The position numbers and the translations under genes are program-made. Positions 27,320-32,087 of a DNA stretch of 32,087 nt are shown in pieces. Source of the stretch: Gammaproteobacteria bacterium (GTDB lineage: Bacteria; Pseudomonadota; Gammaproteobacteria; GCA-001735895); NCBI GenBank assembly GCA_024229615.1, contig JAAESG010000200.1, forward strand, positions 1 to 32,087, given 5' to 3'. Below the pieces are notes generated by a model. That model did no database searches and had not been told where the DNA came from. It saw nothing but the letters and a program-made list of their open reading frames with translations. Positions within the stretch are counted from its first letter, which is position 1, and every line of letters starts with the position of its first letter.

Positions 27320-28692
27320 TGTCGGCAATCATGATGGCTCATAGTGACCATTCGATTAACGAATTGCTTGATCAGGCTCGGATCAACCAGGATCCCTATC
27401 GTGCAGCTGCCCTGCATCCGTGGCTGGATGGTTCACAACGGGCGATTTGCGAAAAAATCATTTTCGCACACCGCCGTCAGCCGCGATTATTCGCACAGGC
27501 CAGTTATACACCGGTATCGCTTTTGCAGCGACTCGCGCGGGAAAAGGATCAGATTACACTGAACAAACTGGTTAAGAATACAGCCACGCCAACCAAGGTA
27601 TTGAAACAACTGTTGCAGGGTGATGATGACAGGCAGCGTCAGGATGCTGTCGCCGCTCATCCGAATGCCAGCGCCGCTTTGCTGGACTCGATTGAAGATC
27701 AGGAATCGTCTGTTCGACGCGAGGCAATTTGTTATAACCAGAACACCGGCCTGATGCAGATGTACAGATTGTTGGAGCGTGCATCGTTACACGAATGTAA
27801 GGGAATGGCGCAAAATCCACACGCTGATTCGACGCTGCTGCGTCAATTGTGGACTGCATTTGGCGATCAATATTTACGTGCCGAAATTGCCAGCCACAGC
27901 AATTGTCCGACCGAACTGCTAAGCGCTGCACTAAACAGCGAATCAACCTTGTTAAGGCGCAAAGCAGCCGGCAATGCAAACTTATCGGACTCGCAGCTTG
28001 TGGATCTATTGACAGATAGTAACGCCCAGGTTCGAGTAGCATCACTGCGGCGCCTCGAACACGCGACGCTTTCACTGATTGATGATCCGGCTCGTCGGGT
28101 GCGTCGTGAAATGGCCCGTAAATCGGTGCTCGATTCACAACTGATTAAAAATCTCGCAGATGATGAAGATCATTGGGTACGTCGCTGGGTAGCACGAAAT
28201 TCAGTCGCACCCGAATCCGTACTGAGAAAACTGGCTAAGGACGAACAAACCGAAGTTCGGCGTGGGGTCGCGCGTAACTCATCCACGCCTGTCGATTTAA
28301 TCATCGAACTGGCATCCGATGCGGAATCCTGGGTACGCGCCGCTGTTGCGATTCGCAGTGATCTGGACGAGGAGATTATCCAGCAACTGCACGACGATGA
28401 ATCGGTGGATGTGCTCGCCGGTCTCGGCCGCAATCCGGCTTCGCCACAAGCTCTGCTTGCGCACATCGCCGTACACCCGGATCGGGATGTTCGCAGGTCG
28501 GTGGCGCTTAATCCGCGGGCGTCATCCGAAGTGCTGGAGCGGCTGTTGGAAGATCCGTATCCGATTAACCGTGCGACTCTGTGCCGGCACCCAGCCTTGG
28601 GCGAGGATGAACTGTGGCAATTAACCGACGATGCGCAAGAGCAGGTGCGATTCAGTGCCGTGCAGCAATTGTGCTCGCGCGGCGCTAGCTAA
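27319..28692 (+). CDS. LRV/HEAT-like repeat protein, about 457 aa
   Basis: Most of the protein is a tandem array of repeats of about 26 residues with the pattern LAxDxxxxVRxxVAxNxxxPxxLLxx. Examples are LAKDEQTEVRRGVARNSSTP and VHPDRDVRRSVALNPRASS. This fits the leucine-rich-variant (LRV) class of HEAT-like alpha solenoids. The Cys-rich Fe-S N-terminal domain seen in the Azotobacter LRV protein is absent; only scattered Cys residues occur. The ATG at 27319 shares bases with the stop codon of the membrane oxidoreductase gene, and a GTG three bases earlier is possible. It lies between that gene and etfBA, so a scaffold or assembly role for the ETF-oxidoreductase complex is plausible. It has no signal peptide or helix. 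Confidence 0.85.
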   Translation: MSAIMMAHSDHSINELLDQARINQDPYRAAALHPWLDGSQRAICEKIIFAHRRQPRLFAQASYTPVSLLQRLAREKDQITLNKLVKNTATPTKVLKQLLQGDDDRQRQDAVAAHPNASAALLDSIEDQESSVRREAICYNQNTGLMQMYRLLERASLHECKGMAQNPHADSTLLRQLWTAFGDQYLRAEIASHSNCPTELLSAALNSESTLLRRKAAGNANLSDSQLVDLLTDSNAQVRVASLRRLEHATLSLIDDPARRVRREMARKSVLDSQLIKNLADDEDHWVRRWVARNSVAPESVLRKLAKDEQTEVRRGVARNSSTPVDLIIELASDAESWVRAAVAIRSDLDEEIIQQLHDDESVDVLAGLGRNPASPQALLAHIAVHPDRDVRRSVALNPRASSEVLERLLEDPYPINRATLCRHPALGEDELWQLTDDAQEQVRFSAVQQLCSRGAS

Positions 28693-28699
28693 CTGGCAT

Positions 28700-28722
28700 A
28701 TGACCTGTTTTGACCAGGTCAT
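28700..28722 (+). other. Intercistronic hairpin before etfB
   Basis: A perfect 8-bp stem, ATGACCTG/CAGGTCAT, has a 7-base loop in the 66-base gap between the repeat-protein gene and etfB. No T tract follows, so an mRNA processing or stability element is more likely than a terminator. Confidence 0.5.
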
Positions 28723-28758
28723 CAGACACTTAAAGGTAATACTTGAGGTAATTGAAAG

Positions 28759-29556
28759 ATGAAAATACTGGTACCGGTAAAGCAGGTGGGCGTGCTCGAT
28801 GAAGATTTCGAGCTACGCGATGACGGGCGTGATGTAGACCCCGATTATCTCGAACATGAGCTCAACGAGTGGGACGACTATGCCTGGGAAGAAGCGCTGC
28901 GTTTGCGCGAAGAATATGGCGACGATGTAGAAATTATTCCGCTGACGGTTGGCCCCGAAGAAGCCGAAGATGGTTTGCGTAAATGTCTTGCCAAAGGTGG
29001 CGAGCGCGGAATTCGTGTGTGGGATTCAGCGATGGAAGATTCAGATCCGATGGCTATCTCGCGGGTAATCGCCAGTGTTGCCGAGCGTGAGCAGGTTGAT
29101 ATGGTGTTTGCCGGTACGCTGGCTTCGGATCACGGTTTTGCGCAAACCGGAGTGAGTGTTGCGGGTCGACTGGGGTGGCCGCAGGCGGCCGTGGTTTCAA
29201 ATCTCGAATATCAACCAGGCGCCAGCACTGCGCAGTTGCGACGTGAACTGGAAGGTGGTCTCGAGGAAGTAATGACGATCCAGTGCCCAGCGGTACTGAC
29301 GATCCAGCTTGGGATTAACGAACCTCGTTACGCATCATTGCGTGGTATCAAGCAGGCCAAGGCCAAGCCGATCGAGGAACTCAGCCACACCGACCTGGGC
29401 TTGAGCGATGATCAGGTTGGTGTGGCAGGATCCGCGTCACGAGTACGCCGCATGTACGTGCCGGAAAAAGGCCAGGCTGAATTGATCGAAGGTACTTCGG
29501 CAGAACAGGCCCAACGTATTGCCGAAATCATCAAACAAATGCAGGGGGAAGCGTAA
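28759..29556 (+). CDS. etfB: Electron transfer flavoprotein beta subunit
   Basis: The product is 265 aa. It begins MKILVPVKQVGVLDEDFELR and carries LNEWDDYAWEEALRL, the AMP-binding region with VFAGTLASD, and the recognition loop INEPRYASLRGIKQA. In that loop Leu194 corresponds to the Leu that docks into trimethylamine dehydrogenase in the Methylophilus ETF. Overall resemblance is to the Methylophilus TMADH-partner ETF rather than to the general beta-oxidation ETF. It overlaps etfA by one base. It forms a soluble heterodimer with EtfA. Confidence 0.95.
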   Translation: MKILVPVKQVGVLDEDFELRDDGRDVDPDYLEHELNEWDDYAWEEALRLREEYGDDVEIIPLTVGPEEAEDGLRKCLAKGGERGIRVWDSAMEDSDPMAISRVIASVAEREQVDMVFAGTLASDHGFAQTGVSVAGRLGWPQAAVVSNLEYQPGASTAQLRRELEGGLEEVMTIQCPAVLTIQLGINEPRYASLRGIKQAKAKPIEELSHTDLGLSDDQVGVAGSASRVRRMYVPEKGQAELIEGTSAEQAQRIAEIIKQMQGEA

Positions 29557-30518
29557 TGGCTGAAATACTCGTAATAGCGGAACAACGACGCGGTGATTTG
29601 ATTGCCGCAAGCCTGGAATGTATCGCTGCCGCGGTTGAGTTGAAACAGCAGGGCGACCGTTCGGTTGCGGTATGTATACTCGCACCATCACCGCAGGATT
29701 ATGTCGAACAATTGTCGGCAGCGGGGGTCGATGAAATTATCACCATCGAGGCCGCGCAGGCCGAATTTCAAAGTGATGAATTCAGCGCGACGCTATTGTC
29801 ATTGATCGAACAGCGACGGCCTGAACTGGTGCTGACAGCACATAGCATAGACGCCTGGGGTTATGCACCGGCGCTGGCTATCCAGGGTGGCTTCGGATAT
29901 GCCAGCGATGTATTTGCTATACGCTACGAAAACAACGAGCTGATTGCGACCCGTGCCGGTTATGCCGAAAAAGTACATGTCGAAGTTGATTTCCCCGGGC
30001 GGACAACCGTACTGCTGACAGTACGCGGCAATACTTTCAAGCCTGTCGAAGCCAATGGAAGTCCACAGCTAAGCAGTTTCGAGACTAAAGCGATTTCTGC
30101 GCGCAGTACCCATGAAGAATATATCGAGCCGGAATCCGGTGGCGAAGTCGACATTACCCAGGCTGAGTACATGCTGTCTATCGGTCGTGGTATCTCGGAG
30201 GAAGATAATGTGGAGGAATTTGCCGAACTGGCCGAGTCGATGGAATTTACCCTGGGTTGTTCGCGACCGATCGCCGATAACGGCTGGTTGCCAAAGTATC
30301 GCCAGGTTGGTCAGTCCGGAAAGACGGTCAGCAATTGCTCGGTATACCTGGCGCTTGGTATTTCCGGCTCGGTGCAGCATATGGCGGGTATGAAGCACGT
30401 GCCCAACATCATCGCGGTCAACACCGACCCCGAGGCATCTATTTTTAATATCGCGCGTTACGGCGTGGTCGCCGATATCTTCGATATTGCCGAAGAACTT
30501 CGAAATCACTTCGAGTGA
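29556..30518 (+). CDS. etfA: Electron transfer flavoprotein alpha subunit
   Basis: The product is 320 aa and carries the FAD-binding C-terminal domain: SIGRGISEEDNVEEF, CSRPIADNGWLPKYRQVGQS, LALGISGSVQHMAGMKHVP and AVNTDPEASIFNIARYG. The pattern CSRPIADxGWLPKxRQVGQSGK matches the alpha subunit that accepts electrons from Methylophilus TMADH. Start and stop are shared tightly with neighbours (TAATG overlap with etfB). It receives single electrons from the Tmd 4Fe-4S cluster and hands them to the membrane oxidoreductase two genes upstream. Confidence 0.95.
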   Translation: MAEILVIAEQRRGDLIAASLECIAAAVELKQQGDRSVAVCILAPSPQDYVEQLSAAGVDEIITIEAAQAEFQSDEFSATLLSLIEQRRPELVLTAHSIDAWGYAPALAIQGGFGYASDVFAIRYENNELIATRAGYAEKVHVEVDFPGRTTVLLTVRGNTFKPVEANGSPQLSSFETKAISARSTHEEYIEPESGGEVDITQAEYMLSIGRGISEEDNVEEFAELAESMEFTLGCSRPIADNGWLPKYRQVGQSGKTVSNCSVYLALGISGSVQHMAGMKHVPNIIAVNTDPEASIFNIARYGVVADIFDIAEELRNHFE

Positions 30519-30542
30519 TGGGCTCCGGAGAGGTCGAGAGCT

Positions 30543-31601
30543 ATGCAAACGCTTGAATCTGCGAGGGCCAGTTATCGGGTACGCAGTGTACGCTGGGGAT
30601 TCTACTGGGCGCTGTGGTGCGCGGTTCTCTGGGGTGCCTGGTATGTACCCGGAACGGCGGTCTGGTACGAGGCCCCATTTGTCGAGTTGGGCTCAGCTAG
30701 CCAGGGTGATTTCCTGCTCGCTGCCGCGGTGATCACCGCGCTCAGTTCGTTGGCGATATTGTTCTTCCTGTTCGTCTGGATCGGTGTGCTCGAAAAGTGG
30801 GGGGAGTATGCGCGCACTTTCCGACAGATACGTATCTCGAAATGGTACTACCTGGGTGCAATATTTGGTGGACCCTGTGCGCTGTTTGGATCATATCTGG
30901 CGATTGGTTACGTGGGTCCTGTCTTCGCGGCGATTGCGGCGTTAATGTATCCGGTAGTCGGCGCCACCCTGGCCCGATTCTGGTATTACGAAAAAATGAG
31001 CGCACGCGCCGTGATTGGAATCATCGTCATTCTGATCGGGGGAGCCTCGATTTATGCTCCGGGACTGTTGAGCGAATTTAGCAATCCGGAAGGCGGTGCC
31101 TGGCTCGGATACCTGGGCGGTGTCATGGCGGCTGTTGGTTGGGGGGTAGAGGGCGCTATTGCCGGGCGTGCCCTGGATGTCAGCGATCCCGATGTTGGTA
31201 TTACCCTGAGATTTACCGGGGAAGCTTTCTACTGGATCTTCCTGATTCTTCCGGCGATAGCAATATTCAGCGATGCCGATGTAATCGGCCTGATTCTGGC
31301 CGCGTTCAATTTTTCGGCGATGGTCTGGATCCTGCTGGCCGGTGTCAGTTTCGCGTTCTGCTATGTCGCCTGGTATAAATCTTTTCCGTTGATCGGTGTT
31401 GGAAGGGGCCAGGCTATCGCAGCTTTGTATGGTGTTTTTGCGGTGATTTTCCTTTCCATTTTTACCCTTAGCCTTCCCGAGTGGCACTTTCTGATCGGTT
31501 TGACACTCACTGTACTGGGCGGTTTTATAATGTTTACCGAGAAGACGGAAATGCTCGAAGTCATCCGTAGCAGCAACCTGGCCGTGAGTGCCGAGGTATG
31601 A
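30543..31601 (+). CDS. DMT-superfamily (EamA-like) transporter, 352 aa
   Basis: About ten hydrophobic helices are arranged as two similar halves, as in drug/metabolite transporters. The first half has LWCAVLWGAWYVPGTAV and GPVFAAIAALMYPVVGATLARFWY, and the second has the corresponding GVGRGQAIAALYGVFAVIF. The length is somewhat above the usual ~300 aa because of an N-terminal extension and a loop after helix 1. It begins 24 bases after etfA with GGAGAGG upstream, so it belongs to the tmd-etf operon. It may export or import an amine, amino acid or intermediate of TMA oxidation; direction and substrate cannot be read from sequence. Confidence 0.82.
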   Translation: MQTLESARASYRVRSVRWGFYWALWCAVLWGAWYVPGTAVWYEAPFVELGSASQGDFLLAAAVITALSSLAILFFLFVWIGVLEKWGEYARTFRQIRISKWYYLGAIFGGPCALFGSYLAIGYVGPVFAAIAALMYPVVGATLARFWYYEKMSARAVIGIIVILIGGASIYAPGLLSEFSNPEGGAWLGYLGGVMAAVGWGVEGAIAGRALDVSDPDVGITLRFTGEAFYWIFLILPAIAIFSDADVIGLILAAFNFSAMVWILLAGVSFAFCYVAWYKSFPLIGVGRGQAIAALYGVFAVIFLSIFTLSLPEWHFLIGLTLTVLGGFIMFTEKTEMLEVIRSSNLAVSAEV

Positions 31602-31888
31602 CCAAGCTACACATGAAAGGTTTTGTGCTGTGCCTGCTGGAAGAGTATCCGGAAGGGCTGTGGGATTCTGAAATAGCGGGAAAAGTACTCGAAGAGTTTC
31701 ATCACTCCGGCGACTATTGGCGGGGTGAAGTACGAGCCACGCTTACCGACCTGTTTTCGGGTGCTCTATTGGAAGAAGTTGAAGATCGACTGGATGAAGA
31801 AGAGTATTTTGGGGCCGATAAAATATCGGTTAAATTCAGGCTAAGCGCCTTCGGGCGCCAGAGAATGGTTGAAACAGGATTGCTTTAG
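31598..31888 (+). CDS. Small winged-helix-like protein, 96 aa
   Basis: Not firmly recognised. Its ATG overlaps the TGA of the transporter gene (ATGA), so translation is coupled. The pattern of an N-terminal helix (KGFVLCLLEEYPEGLWDSEIAGKV), then GEVRATLTDLFSGALLEEVED and a beta-hairpin ending VKFRLSAFGRQRMVETGLL, looks like a PadR- or MarR-like winged helix. The middle is strongly acidic (DRLDEEEYFG), unusual for DNA binding, so a protein-interaction role is possible. Confidence 0.65.
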   Translation: MTKLHMKGFVLCLLEEYPEGLWDSEIAGKVLEEFHHSGDYWRGEVRATLTDLFSGALLEEVEDRLDEEEYFGADKISVKFRLSAFGRQRMVETGLL

Positions 31889-31926
31889 TCGGCGTCTCGT
31901 TGCCATTCAGATTCGGGAGAAAAAAT

Positions 31927-32037
31927 ATGTCGGAATTTTGGGGTTTTCCCGGTGCGGACATACTGGCCGTTATCATGATTTGCGTCATCTGCGCCCTCTG
32001 TCTTCGCCAGGCTCGGACCTGGGTAAAAAAACTGTGA
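31927..32037 (+). CDS. 36-aa single-helix membrane peptide
   Basis: This reading frame is too short for most ORF cut-offs: MSEFWGFPGADILAVIMICV, then a short Cys-containing helix end and RQARTWVKKL. The ATG is preceded by GGGAG at 31916-31920 at a suitable distance. One hydrophobic helix with a basic C-terminus predicts an inner-membrane peptide. It is 38 bases after the winged-helix-like gene on the same strand and is probably the next gene of the operon. It may be a small partner of the DMT transporter or of a gene beyond the window. Function unknown. Confidence 0.6.
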   Translation: MSEFWGFPGADILAVIMICVICALCLRQARTWVKKL

Positions 32038-32087
32038 GTTGGTATTTAACTCTTTCAGTACGCATCGAAATGTTCCAGATCGATATA

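Overview
The window reads as a methylated-amine catabolic region of a proteobacterium, most likely a marine gammaproteobacterium. That placement is an inference from the NarX/NarL-like two-component pair, the trimethylamine (TMA) genes and the moderate GC content; no rRNA or tRNA is present to confirm it. No prophage or CRISPR array is visible.

Layout. (1) 1-2.9 kb: the 3' end of an unidentified gene, a small one-helix membrane protein, a terminator, two one-helix hypotheticals flanking folD, and two copies of a 53-bp intergenic repeat. (2) 2.9-6.3 kb: a GcvT-like aminomethyltransferase on the minus strand, divergent across a palindrome from a GT1 glycosyltransferase followed by two tandem cupins. 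(3) 6.5-17.3 kb: two paralogous branched-chain-amide-type ABC importer operons. Each has a Tat-exported binding protein, two permeases and ATPases. In the first, livF is a wreck with an internal deletion and frameshifts, so only the second operon has an intact livF. Between the operons lie a ChrR-like cupin and a deletion scar. The scar joins a truncated secreted-protein ORF to the N-terminal third of a dead trimethylamine monooxygenase (tmm). (4) 17.3-17.6 kb: a 200-bp MITE-like element with a perfect 28-bp hairpin. (5) 17.6-21 kb, minus strand: a soluble NarX-like kinase, a NarL-like regulator and a PAS-PAS protein with a degenerate GGDEF domain. (6) 21.4-32 kb, plus strand: a second GcvT-like gene, trimethylamine dehydrogenase (tmd), a membrane EtfD/DgcB-like Fe-S oxidoreductase, an LRV/HEAT-repeat protein, etfB, etfA, a DMT-family transporter, a small winged-helix-like protein and a 36-aa membrane peptide.

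How it fits together. TMA is probably oxidised by Tmd to dimethylamine and formaldehyde. Electrons pass to the dedicated ETF, then through the membrane Fe-S protein to quinone. One-carbon units may be captured on tetrahydrofolate by the GcvT-like proteins and processed by FolD. The dead tmm, adjacent to and divergent from the second importer operon, suggests that the lineage once oxidised TMA through TMAO and then switched to the dehydrogenase. It also suggests that the importers carry a methylated amine or a related compound. A shared promoter element (TACNNC, then AATTGACGAT at fixed spacing) lies upstream of the second importer operon, the second gcvT-like gene and tmd. It is a candidate site for the NarL-like regulator. 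The least described parts are this regulon, the duplicated importer sharing one LivF, the LRV protein inside an ETF operon, and the glycosyltransferase/cupin unit.
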